From Paenibacillus dauci (GTDB taxonomy: Bacteria; Bacillota; Bacilli; Paenibacillales; Paenibacillaceae): DNA of 64,000 bases. The notes beneath the pieces are model-generated. The model did not search any database and was not told the origin of the DNA. It saw only the letters and a program-made list of their open reading frames with translations. Shown piece after piece: positions 38,162 through 45,910 of the stretch. Made by a program: the position numbers and the translations under genes. How positions within the stretch are numbered: the first letter of the stretch is position 1; every line of letters begins with the position of its first letter. Location: contig NZ_LAQQ01000005.1 in assembly GCF_000971985.1 (NCBI RefSeq), forward strand, positions 434,001 through 498,000, read 5' to 3'.

Positions 38162-38812
38162 TTAGCGGTTAACCTGTGCCATAACTTCTTCAACAAAGTT
38201 GTCTTCTTTTTTCTCCAGGCCTTCACCCAGTTCGAAACGGGCAAAACGACGGATAGAGATATTTTCACCAATTGTGCTGATTTTTTCGTTCAGCAGTTGG
38301 TTGATTGTTTTGTCTGGATCTTTAACGAAAGATTGCTCCAGCAGGCAGTACTCTTCATAGTACTTGTTGATGCGGCCTTCAACCATTTTTTCAACGATTT
38401 TCTCAGGCTTGCCTTCGTTCAGAGCTTGTGCTTTCAGGATTTCTTTTTCTTTTTCGATCGCTTCAGCAGGAACTTCTTCACGACGAACATACAGCGGGTT
38501 AGCTGCTGCGATTTGCATAGCGATGTCGCGAGCGAAAGATTTGAATTGATCTGTTTTACCTACGAAGTCAGTTTCGCAGTTGATTTCTACCAGTACGCCG
38601 ATACGTCCGCCAGCGTGGATGTAGGATTCAACAGTACCTTCAGTTGCTGCACGGCCAGCTTTGTTTGCTGCTGCAGACAGACCTTTTTCACGAAGTACGT
38701 CTACCGCTTTTGCGATGTCGCCGCCTGTTTCTTCCAGTGCTTTCTTACAATCCAGCATACCTGCGCCTGTTTTTTCACGAAGCTCTTTTACTGCGCTTGC
38801 ACTAACTGCCAT
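38162..38812 (-). CDS. tsf: elongation factor Ts (short form)
   Basis: Guanine nucleotide exchange factor for EF-Tu. About 216 residues: UBA-like N-terminus ([21 protein letters not shown]), TDFVGKT exchange motif near 80, and a single reduced core. B. subtilis and E. coli proteins are near 280-290, so the second core subdomain region is missing; similarly short EF-Ts proteins are known in other Paenibacillus and in Thermus. The ATG at 38812 follows GGAGGT. Confidence 0.95.
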   Translation of the reverse strand: MAVSASAVKELREKTGAGMLDCKKALEETGGDIAKAVDVLREKGLSAAANKAGRAATEGTVESYIHAGGRIGVLVEINCETDFVGKTDQFKSFARDIAMQIAAANPLYVRREEVPAEAIEKEKEILKAQALNEGKPEKIVEKMVEGRINKYYEEYCLLEQSFVKDPDKTINQLLNEKISTIGENISIRRFARFELGEGLEKKEDNFVEEVMAQVNR

Positions 38813-38974
38813 TATTGTGACCTCCATATAATTGAGTATTTAAGTAACATCCATCCGATCAGTACCATATAGGTGCTAATCGTTTTTCACCCTGGTATCC
38901 TTTACCGGGATACACCCAGTAGAAGCTTACCATATTTCATCAGGAAATTGAATTTGCAATTCCTCTGATATCTT

Positions 38975-39019
38975 AAAAAAAGGGCAGTGAAAGGCTATAC
39001 ACCTACCAACCACCCTTTT
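38975..39019 (-). terminator. terminator between rpsB and tsf
   Basis: AAAAGGG-TGGT pairs with ACTG-CCCTTTT (39009-39019 with 38978-38988) and ends in a T run on the minus strand. A further GTATCC/GGATAC hairpin lies closer to tsf, around 38890-38912. Confidence 0.75.
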
Positions 39020-39064
39020 ATTTTTACGCAATCTTCATTGCAATGTTAATGCGTGATCAGCTAA

Positions 39065-39763
39065 TTATGCAGTAGTTTGCTCGCCTTGGTTAGCTTCGAT
39101 AACCGCATCAGCCATTTTTCCAGTCAGCAATTTAACCGCGCGAATCGCGTCATCGTTACCTGGAATTACATAGTCGATTTCGTCCGGATCACAGTTAGTA
39201 TCAACGATACCTACGATTGGTATACCCAGTTTGCGAGCTTCTGCAACAGCAATACGCTCTTTACGAGGATCGATGATGAACAGGGCACTAGGCAGGCCTC
39301 TCATGTTTTTGATACCGCCCAGGAATTTCTCCAGACGATCTTTCTCTTTGCGAAGCAAGATTACTTCTTTTTTAGGCAGTACTTCGAAAGTACCGTCTTC
39401 TTCCCATTTTTCCAGTTCTTTCAGACGGTTGATACGTTTTTGGATCGTTTCGAAGTTAGTCAGTGTACCACCCAACCAACGTTGGTTGATGTAGAATTGA
39501 CCTGCGCGCTCAGCTTCTTCCTTAACGGAATCTTGAGCTTGTTTTTTAGTACCAACGAACAGTACAGTACCGCCGTCAGCTGCTACGGATTTTACGAAGT
39601 TGTAAGCTTCATCAACCTTTTTAACTGTTTTTTGCAGGTCGATGATGTAAATTCCGTTTCTTTCTGTAAAGATGTAACGATCCATTTTTGGGTTCCAGCG
39701 ACGAGTCTGGTGTCCGAAATGTACGCCAGCTTCCAAAAGCTGTTTCATGGAAATAACTGCCAT
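39065..39763 (-). CDS. rpsB: 30S ribosomal protein S2
   Basis: Small-subunit protein, 232 residues. Family signatures include [22 protein letters not shown] and [23 protein letters not shown]. The ATG follows AGGAGG. It has its own promoter at 39888-39917 and a structured leader; tsf follows downstream after a terminator. Confidence 0.97.
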   Translation of the reverse strand: MAVISMKQLLEAGVHFGHQTRRWNPKMDRYIFTERNGIYIIDLQKTVKKVDEAYNFVKSVAADGGTVLFVGTKKQAQDSVKEEAERAGQFYINQRWLGGTLTNFETIQKRINRLKELEKWEEDGTFEVLPKKEVILLRKEKDRLEKFLGGIKNMRGLPSALFIIDPRKERIAVAEARKLGIPIVGIVDTNCDPDEIDYVIPGNDDAIRAVKLLTGKMADAVIEANQGEQTTA

Positions 39764-39887
39764 TTGTGTTTCCTCCTAAGATTTGGTTTTTTTGTGTGCC
39801 TCCGCTTTCGTCCACTTTCGGCAAGACTTTTCATTGAAAAGCACCTTTGCCTGAAATCAAAAAGCGTGTGTTTTAACACCACCAATT

Positions 39888-39917
39888 AATATATCATAAC
39901 GCTCAGCTAATGTGCAA
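39888..39917 (-). promoter_or_regulatory. promoter of rpsB
   Basis: Minus-strand TTGCAC (39912-39917), 18-base spacer, and TATATT (39888-39893). The leader of about 120 bases contains a GGCAA-CTTTTC/GAAAAG-TTGCC hairpin near 39825-39855, which could be an autoregulatory site. Confidence 0.55.
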
Positions 39918-39947
39918 CACTTAATATTGATACTATATTTTACAAAT

Positions 39948-40001
39948 AGAAAAACAGCCATCTTCCTGCTGCTTTTCGCAACGTCTCATGAAGATGGCTG
40001 T
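39948..40001 (-). terminator. intrinsic terminator overlapping the end of the YceG-like gene
   Basis: Perfect 12-bp stem ACAGCCATCTTC/GAAGATGGCTGT (39990-40001 with 39954-39965), then TTTTCTATTT on the minus strand. The first arm encodes the last residues of the upstream gene. It ends the flagellar region before rpsB. Confidence 0.85.
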
Positions 40002-40606
40002 CCTGTAATAATACTAATGATATCGTTATAATCCTGCTTGGTTCCGATCTCGAAGGTACCTACCTGCAGCTTGGTATTGGCTTTGCGTTCCGAAGCTTTG
40101 TTAATAAACTCACTTTGACTGTTGATTAACCCTTCTTTTTTGAGAGAGAAAGCTACATCATTGAGATTCTCGCCAGGATTAATTGTAAAACTTACATTGG
40201 GAGATTCAGGAGATGAGGGTGATTTAGATGACTGTGTTTTATCACTGCTGGTGCTGGCAGGCTGCTTGGGTTGACTCGTCGATTCATTGGTCGCCGCCTT
40301 TGGCTGCTGCGGACTGGTTGGTGCTGTAGGCTCTTTGGTGGACGATGCTTTGTTTCCTTTTTGAGCTTCTTTTTTGGCCGCTTCCTCAGCCTGCAGCTGC
40401 TTCCACTGCTCACTCGTGTATACTTTTTGATCGGAGCTGAATACCTGCATATTCTGTGCCTGTGCGGCCTCCTGAAGCTGCTCAGGGGTGAGCTGTGCTC
40501 CATTCATCATCGTCTGGCCTTTGCCGATATTCATTAACTGAAGCAGGATTGCTCCTACAATAATGCCTATTCCTATTCCAATAATAAAAGAGCGGTTTTT
40601 GATCAC
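39986..40606 (-). CDS. membrane-anchored protein with a YceG/MltG-like C-terminal module
   Basis: 206 residues: an N-terminal membrane anchor (about 6-28), a low-complexity linker rich in Q, K, S, T and P (about 60-135), and a C-terminal module at about 138-200 (FTINPGENLNDVAFSLKKEGL, TKLQVGTFEI). The module resembles the LysM-like N-terminal part of the YceG/MltG endolytic transglycosylases but lacks the catalytic domain. The start is GTG at 40606 behind GGAGG, overlapping the swrB-like stop. A wall-binding role is inference. Confidence 0.75.
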   Translation of the reverse strand: MIKNRSFIIGIGIGIIVGAILLQLMNIGKGQTMMNGAQLTPEQLQEAAQAQNMQVFSSDQKVYTSEQWKQLQAEEAAKKEAQKGNKASSTKEPTAPTSPQQPKAATNESTSQPKQPASTSSDKTQSSKSPSSPESPNVSFTINPGENLNDVAFSLKKEGLINSQSEFINKASERKANTKLQVGTFEIGTKQDYNDIISIITGQPSS

Positions 40607-41226
40607 GATTGTTCCTCCTGTTTGGCCAGCTGTAGAATCAGCAGTATCTCTCCACGCTGTAAACCAACCGCTTTGGCAATGGTGTCAACAGACTTCCCGC
40701 TCTCATGCAGCTTGAACAGTTCGGGATAACGATCCTGAATTTTTTCGGTAGGTGGTTCTTCCGCTTCTACAGGAGAGGCTGCTACCTGTTCCTGCATCAT
40801 ACGGGCAGCCGATTGGCGCAGCGCCTCTCCCTGCTGATTAAACCCTTTCATTTCCGCAGGTGCGGCTGCCATCTCTATACCGGCAGGAATTAAAGGGACA
40901 GGCTGATAAACCGGCTGTACAGGGACGATAGACGTCTTCTGCTCCAATTCCATTAGACGCTGTCTCATCTCGCTTACCTGCTCCTGAAGAGCAAGCTGCT
41001 TGGCTGTAGATTCCTGTTTGATCTGGGAGACCAGGTCAATAATTTCTTCGTTTTCTTTTTCGATCTCGGTCATATAGTGTTCCAGCGTATCTTCGACTTT
41101 CTCCACGGTGGCGGATACGGCTGTGTCTGTTGTTTTAGCATTACCTTTTTTGGGAATCATAATACCGTATACAACGGCAATAGCCCCTATGATAACAATG
41201 TATACCCACGGCGGAAACTCGCCCAT
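40603..41226 (-). CDS. swrB: SwrB-like protein
   Basis: 207 residues: N-terminal membrane anchor (about 8-25), a coiled coil at about 38-95, a variable middle, and a C-terminal helix-turn-helix-like segment (RYPELFKLHESGKSVDTIAKAVGLQRGEILLILQLAKQ, a DUF6115-type ending). B. subtilis SwrB, which promotes assembly of the flagellar export apparatus and swarming, lies at the same place between sigD and rpsB. Sequence similarity is only moderate, so orthology rests partly on position. Unlike in B. subtilis, a hairpin terminator precedes it. Confidence 0.75.
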   Translation of the reverse strand: MGEFPPWVYIVIIGAIAVVYGIMIPKKGNAKTTDTAVSATVEKVEDTLEHYMTEIEKENEEIIDLVSQIKQESTAKQLALQEQVSEMRQRLMELEQKTSIVPVQPVYQPVPLIPAGIEMAAAPAEMKGFNQQGEALRQSAARMMQEQVAASPVEAEEPPTEKIQDRYPELFKLHESGKSVDTIAKAVGLQRGEILLILQLAKQEEQS

Positions 41227-41259
41227 ATTTACTCACCCTAATAATTATGTCTTGGAATG

Positions 41260-41290
41260 GCAAACAAAACCTGTCTTTAAAAGGACAGGT
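41260..41290 (-). terminator. terminator spanning the stop codon before swrB
   Basis: ACCTGTC/GACAGGT stem (41284-41290 with 41269-41275); the loop contains the stop codon of the upstream small gene, and TTTGTTTG follows on the minus strand. It could separate the fla/che transcript from swrB. Confidence 0.6.
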
Positions 41291-41588
41291 CGATATGTTT
41301 ACCCTTGTATGGATGTTCTGCAGGAGCAGGTTCCTGAATGGCTGCCTCTTCCTGCTCATGATGTCTGCCAGAAGCATGATGCTCATCGGAATGACCATCA
41401 TGAATAGAGGCGGAGGAAGACTCCTTGACTCCATCGCTTCGTGTACGTGCACGGTCTGCCTGCTCTTTCATCTGATCCGAAAGCATCGACTGCTCCAGAG
41501 CCGGACGTATAAGATGCTCCTGTTGAATCTTTCCTGCATCACTTGTACGAGGTACAGCAATTTGTAATTCTACAGCTCTCATTCCCAT
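41277..41588 (-). CDS. small conserved-looking protein of unknown function
   Basis: About 103 residues, not recognised. The N-terminus (MRAVELQIAVPRTSDAGKI) looks folded, the middle is helical and charged (QMKEQADRARTRS), and the C-terminal half is hydrophilic and His-rich (DGHSDEHHASGRHH). No signal peptide or membrane span. It lies between the FapA-like gene and the swrB-like gene, in the right direction and tightly packed. The ATG at 41588 has an AGGTG six bases upstream; ATG at 41582 is also possible. A flagellar role is only suggested by its place. Confidence 0.6.
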   Translation of the reverse strand: MGMRAVELQIAVPRTSDAGKIQQEHLIRPALEQSMLSDQMKEQADRARTRSDGVKESSSASIHDGHSDEHHASGRHHEQEEAAIQEPAPAEHPYKGKHIDLSF

Positions 41589-41614
41589 GACGTACACCTG
41601 CCCTCACAATTTAA

Positions 41615-43021
41615 TTAGTGATTGGACAGCATTGCGATGTCTCCATTTTCGAAAATGAAGTGAACGCGCTGTGCCGTATCTTTAATATACTTGGTATAAC
41701 GGCCAATGACCAGCTTGGATCCTCCATAAATCGTATGAACAACCTCAATTTTTGCATTAGCAGACTGCTCCAGTGTTCTCTCAATATTGAGAATGTTGTC
41801 CTTGTTCTCATCACGCTCACGCAGCTGACTTTTTTTGGTTGCCGACAATTTGATACGTAGTGCCATTTTATCCGCACCAAGCTGTCCCACTGCTGCCAAT
41901 TGATCCAGCAAATTCAGTGCTTTCTCGGTTTTATCAAGGTTCTCCATATGCGTTTTGAGCTCATTTCTCAAAGTAACAAGTTGGTTGCGCAGTTCGGGCA
42001 GTACACCTACTTCCAGTTCAGTTACGGTGTAGGCAGTATTACCGATCGTGCGAGCCACAATAATTTCGCCTGCCTGCAGATGTCCACCTACTACAAGACC
42101 TTTGGGGCCGTTACAGAATATGCTGTTCCCCGCTTGTACCTGGGAGTGCATAATACTCTGGGAAACAATAACCGATTCTCCAGCCTGTACGTGGCCGTCC
42201 TGGATAAAACCGGTTTTCACATCGACTGCAGCTTTGATGAGTCCTTTATGGTAACCGATAATGCCGCCTGTAATTTCGATAGAACCGCCGGCTTCCAGTT
42301 CAGCACCTTCCACTCCGCCTATTACACGGATATCTCCAGATGCTTTTACCCGGAAATTGGAAAGTACATTACCGCGAATTACAACGGTTCCCACAAAATC
42401 AATATTGCCTGTATGGTAATCAATATCCCCATTGACTTCGTAAACGGGAAATACATTGATTTTGCCGTTATCTGTGCGTGAAATCATTCCGTCAATCGCC
42501 GCATACATGGCAGTCTGTTCGGGATTCAGTACAATATTTTTGCCGATCTTGAAGCGCGCTTCTTTGCCGGGCTTGTACGGAATGGGCTCGCCGTTGACAT
42601 CTACGCCAGGCTCACCGGGCTGTGGATCGACCTTCTCGGCGATCAGTTGCCCCTTCATTGCATTATTAAGTCGTATAATTTCTTTGTAGTCCACTTTTCC
42701 ATCTTCTGTTTCAAGTGGTCTTCTTGGATTGGAGTCCAGTGATACATTGTATTGAATTTTGCCGTCGATCCCGTTAACCGGTTTTATTCCAAAGGCTACT
42801 GCGATAGCTTCTGATTCATATTGTTCCGGCTGAAGGGCAATCTTTTGCAGTTCCTCCATACGTATACCGTAGGTCACTCCCTGTGTACGCAAAAATCCCT
42901 CCAGTTGTTCAGCAGTACATTCAAACTGTTCATCGTGTTTCGTAAGTTCCAGATAAGCTATAGACTTGTCATTTGAAAAGCTAAGCTTCATGTATTCGTC
43001 CAGCAATAGTTGAGAGGTCAC
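41615..43021 (-). CDS. FapA-family (DUF342) protein
   Basis: About 468 residues. The N-terminal region is alpha/beta, the central part (about 170-360) is a beta-helix-like stretch rich in G, I and V with repeated turns (VRGNVLSNFRVKASGDIRVIGGVEGAELEAGGSIEITGG), and a coiled coil follows at about 370-430. This is the architecture of the flagellar assembly protein A family. The start is GTG at 43021, eight bases after AAAGGGG; a frame from 43057 would begin inside sigD. It lies directly after sigD. Its molecular role is not established. Confidence 0.85.
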   Translation of the reverse strand: MTSQLLLDEYMKLSFSNDKSIAYLELTKHDEQFECTAEQLEGFLRTQGVTYGIRMEELQKIALQPEQYESEAIAVAFGIKPVNGIDGKIQYNVSLDSNPRRPLETEDGKVDYKEIIRLNNAMKGQLIAEKVDPQPGEPGVDVNGEPIPYKPGKEARFKIGKNIVLNPEQTAMYAAIDGMISRTDNGKINVFPVYEVNGDIDYHTGNIDFVGTVVIRGNVLSNFRVKASGDIRVIGGVEGAELEAGGSIEITGGIIGYHKGLIKAAVDVKTGFIQDGHVQAGESVIVSQSIMHSQVQAGNSIFCNGPKGLVVGGHLQAGEIIVARTIGNTAYTVTELEVGVLPELRNQLVTLRNELKTHMENLDKTEKALNLLDQLAAVGQLGADKMALRIKLSATKKSQLRERDENKDNILNIERTLEQSANAKIEVVHTIYGGSKLVIGRYTKYIKDTAQRVHFIFENGDIAMLSNH

Positions 43022-43053
43022 GCCATATTCCCCTTTCCTGCTTATAGCGGCGT

Positions 43054-43842
43054 TCACATATCTTGCATTAACAGACCTCTTTGTTTGTCAAGAGCTCCGC
43101 GGAGACGAAGAATTGCCTTGGAATGCAATTGCGAGATCCGTGATGGAGACAGTGACATAACTTCTGCGATTTCACTAAGTGACAGGTCTTCATAATAAAG
43201 TAGTGACACAACCGTTCTTTCTTTTTCTGTAAGCTTCTCGATCCCTTTCATCAGCAGATCTTTCAGTACAAAATCATTGACAGAACGATCCGGATTTTTG
43301 GCTTTTTCATCCACAATCAGAGACATCCGTGTTTCTGATTCTTCTTCCCGGATAGGATCTTCCAGTGAAGTGATGGTCATAACCGCGACATCCTGCAGCA
43401 TGGTCTGGAATTCACGTTCACTTACATCAAGATAATCGCTGATTTCTGCATCAGAGACAGAGCGCATATACTTTTGTTCCAGTTGTTGATAGGCATCTTC
43501 AATTTTGCGGGCTTTTTCACGTACAGAACGAGGAACCCAGTCCCCTTGTCTTAATCCGTCCAAAATAGCGCCTCTTACCCGCCAGGACGCATACGTCTCG
43601 AATTGCAGACCGCGTTTATAATCAAATTTCTCGATGGCATCAATTAATCCCATAACCCCGTTACTCATCAGGTCATCTTTGGATACATTTTTGGGGAGAC
43701 CGATAGCAAGGCGGCTTGAGACATATTCAACAGTACCAAGGTGGTTTTCGATCAATCTTTTTTTGGCTTCTACATCGCCATGTTCTTTCCATTGGATCCA
43801 TAATTCGATGTGGTTAAGATGACTTCCTTTTTGCTCGCTCAA
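43054..43842 (-). CDS. sigD: RNA polymerase sigma factor for motility genes (SigD/FliA)
   Basis: Sigma-28 family factor for late flagellar, chemotaxis and autolysin genes. 262 residues: region 2 (KDDLMSNGVMGLIDAIEKFDYKRGLQFETYASWRVRGAI read across two segments), region 3, and region 4 with the recognition helix LSLSEIAEVMSLSPSRISQL. The start is TTG at 43842, ten bases after GGAGG. It is near the end of the fla/che operon, as in B. subtilis. FlgM, its anti-sigma factor, is not in the window. Confidence 0.96.
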   Translation of the reverse strand: MSEQKGSHLNHIELWIQWKEHGDVEAKKRLIENHLGTVEYVSSRLAIGLPKNVSKDDLMSNGVMGLIDAIEKFDYKRGLQFETYASWRVRGAILDGLRQGDWVPRSVREKARKIEDAYQQLEQKYMRSVSDAEISDYLDVSEREFQTMLQDVAVMTITSLEDPIREEESETRMSLIVDEKAKNPDRSVNDFVLKDLLMKGIEKLTEKERTVVSLLYYEDLSLSEIAEVMSLSPSRISQLHSKAILRLRGALDKQRGLLMQDM

Positions 43843-43857
43843 TTGCTTTCACCCTCC

Positions 43858-44301
43858 TTACTTTTGTGTCAGATGGCGTACAGCCTTCGCCAGTTCCTCT
43901 GGATCTTGTTGCTTGGTTGAAACCAGTTTGGGAGGGTTGAGAGGAGCAAATTCGTCCTTCTGCCCTGAATCTGCTGGCTTCGGTGTCAGCAAATCATGCA
44001 ACTCGTTGTCCTGATCAGGTGTCACAACATCAAAATGGCTTCCTCTGTCCTGATCGTCCTGAGAAAGCTCCTGTTGAGTTGGTACTTCGTCCCCGTTCGG
44101 CATTTTCGGTACTGCGCCTGCGGGATTCGCTAGAATCCCCAGAATAAAGCGCAGTACGAATGCCAGCAGGAACCACACTATAAATCCTAATATTCCTCTA
44201 AAGAGACTTGTGGTCCATAAATTATTTCCAAAAGAGACAAGGAAGGTAATAACAAACCCTATTATCCCAAACCAGAGGTTAAGTTTAATATTCCCTGCCA
44301 T
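43858..44301 (-). CDS. small membrane protein of unknown function in the che-sigD gap
   Basis: 147 residues with two membrane spans (about 8-27 and 36-57) and a hydrophilic tail rich in D, Q, P and K. No recognised domain. It sits between cheD (3-base gap) and sigD (15-base gap), so it is surely translated as part of the operon. B. subtilis has no gene between cheD and sigD. Function unknown; a link to chemotaxis or sigma control would be guesswork. Confidence 0.75.
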   Translation of the reverse strand: MAGNIKLNLWFGIIGFVITFLVSFGNNLWTTSLFRGILGFIVWFLLAFVLRFILGILANPAGAVPKMPNGDEVPTQQELSQDDQDRGSHFDVVTPDQDNELHDLLTPKPADSGQKDEFAPLNPPKLVSTKQQDPEELAKAVRHLTQK

Positions 44302-44304
44302 ACC

Positions 44305-44802
44305 CTATATTTCCTTCTTACCCATTTGTACACTGCGAATCGACAACATACCCGTAATACAATTCATTTCGATGGTACGTCCGTAGTTCGCGCCTGTATC
44401 CTCGGCAAGTAAGGGAATATTATATTCTTTTAAAAATAATTTACAGGCTTCCACATTGCGAGGACCAATACGCATGTGATCACCACCACTTGAAAAAGTA
44501 AACATCTGTGCTCCGCCAGCCATTTTGGCGACCAGACGTGAGCGTATAGCCCCCATATCCGTCATTCTTTTCAGCAGTTCCGGCAATGCCGTATCTGCAT
44601 ACTTCGCAATATTAAGCTGCCCTTCGCGTGCGATATCAGAAGAAGGCAGCATGACGTGGGCCATACCAGCCAGTTGAACATTTTTGTCATACAGCGTAAG
44701 GCCAACACACGACCCTAATCCCGTCGTTCGAATAACTCCGGATGTCTTCACGACGTTCAAATCGGCCATACCTACTTTGACGACATTTTGTTCTTCAATC
44801 AT
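44305..44802 (-). CDS. cheD: chemoreceptor glutamine deamidase CheD
   Basis: Deamidates receptor glutamines and stimulates CheC. 165 residues with the catalytic Cys in GLGSCVGLTLYD, the His in MAHVMLPSS, and GGAQMF later. It overlaps the end of cheC by eight bases. Confidence 0.95.
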   Translation of the reverse strand: MIEEQNVVKVGMADLNVVKTSGVIRTTGLGSCVGLTLYDKNVQLAGMAHVMLPSSDIAREGQLNIAKYADTALPELLKRMTDMGAIRSRLVAKMAGGAQMFTFSSGGDHMRIGPRNVEACKLFLKEYNIPLLAEDTGANYGRTIEMNCITGMLSIRSVQMGKKEI

Positions 44803-45421
44803 CTTGGAGCGGAACTCCTAACGATTTAAATATTTTATCAAATGATTCGGGATCCGGAATCAGGAAAAACTGTCCCTCTACTTCTTCATTCCCTTCCAGG
44901 AATGTGGTATCGATCAGCAGAGCATCATCGCCCATTTGACCGAACTGGAGAAGTCCGTAATTCAGAATAGCACCTGCCATATCCATTGACAGTCCCGGAA
45001 CGGTAGGGCTCATGGACAGACCGGTAAAATCAGCGAGGGAAGATAAATAAGATCCTGCTAATATATTACCAATTTCTGCGAGTGCTGACTGCTCCATTTC
45101 CGTAAAAAATTCTTCATCGCTGGCTTCAATGCCCGCCAAACGCTTCAATAGACCTTTGCCTGCTTCCGGAGTAAGAACGAAAAACAGGTTACCCGGTGCT
45201 TCTCCTTCGACCCGGAAAAAGATAGCCAGAACGATTTGTTCGGGACCACCCACCTTCTCGGCGATCTGTTCGAAAGGAAGAATCTGCACTTTGGGTACAG
45301 CCATATCGATAGGCTTGTCCAGAAGTTGGGAGAGGGCAGTGGCTGCATTCCCTGCCCCGATATTCCCAACTTCTTTGAGCACATCCATCTTGAACCCCTC
45401 AAGCTTTTTGAACAGGTCCAT
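44795..45421 (-). CDS. cheC: CheY-P phosphatase CheC
   Basis: Dephosphorylates CheY-P and partners with CheD for adaptation. 208 residues with both CheC active-site repeats: LKEVGNIGAGNAATALSQLL (about 16-35) and LAEIGNILAGSYLSSLADF (about 115). It lies one base after cheW. Confidence 0.95.
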   Translation of the reverse strand: MDLFKKLEGFKMDVLKEVGNIGAGNAATALSQLLDKPIDMAVPKVQILPFEQIAEKVGGPEQIVLAIFFRVEGEAPGNLFFVLTPEAGKGLLKRLAGIEASDEEFFTEMEQSALAEIGNILAGSYLSSLADFTGLSMSPTVPGLSMDMAGAILNYGLLQFGQMGDDALLIDTTFLEGNEEVEGQFFLIPDPESFDKIFKSLGVPLQDD

Positions 45422-45422
45422 A

Positions 45423-45881
45423 TTAGTCCTCGATGCTTTCTAGCTGAACAACTTCGGTCTTGTCCAGCACTTCCGCAAGATTGAGCATAACCAGCAGCCG
45501 TTCTTCATCAAGCTTTGCTACACCATCCAGATATCTGGCTTTGACGCCGCCTACTACTTCAGGCGGTTTTTCAATGCTGCTGCGTTTGATATCTACTACA
45601 TCATTTGCGGAATCGACGATAAAGCCGACTTGCATTTTCTCTACTTCAACAATGATGATACGTGTCTGATCATTATATTCTTGACCTGGCAGGTTAAAAC
45701 GACCACGCAGATCAATAACCGGAATTACCACACCGCGCAGGTTGATTACCCCTTTGACAAAACCAAGTGTTTTTGGAACGCGGGTAATCGGCATCATACG
45801 CTCAATGGTCTGTACTTTATCCACTTCAATGCCGTATTCTTCTGTTGCTAGTTTGAAAACGATAACTTTTAATTCATCCAT
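45423..45881 (-). CDS. cheW: chemotaxis coupling protein CheW
   Basis: Links receptors to CheA. About 152 residues of the SH3-like CheW fold, with RVPKTLGFVKGVINLRGVVIPVIDLRGRF. The ATG at 45881 follows GGAGGA; a frame from 45911 would overlap cheA and lacks a ribosome-binding site. Confidence 0.95.
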   Translation of the reverse strand: MDELKVIVFKLATEEYGIEVDKVQTIERMMPITRVPKTLGFVKGVINLRGVVIPVIDLRGRFNLPGQEYNDQTRIIIVEVEKMQVGFIVDSANDVVDIKRSSIEKPPEVVGGVKARYLDGVAKLDEERLLVMLNLAEVLDKTEVVQLESIED

Positions 45882-45910
45882 GGGTAAATCCTCCTCAATA
45901 ATGGGCTGCA

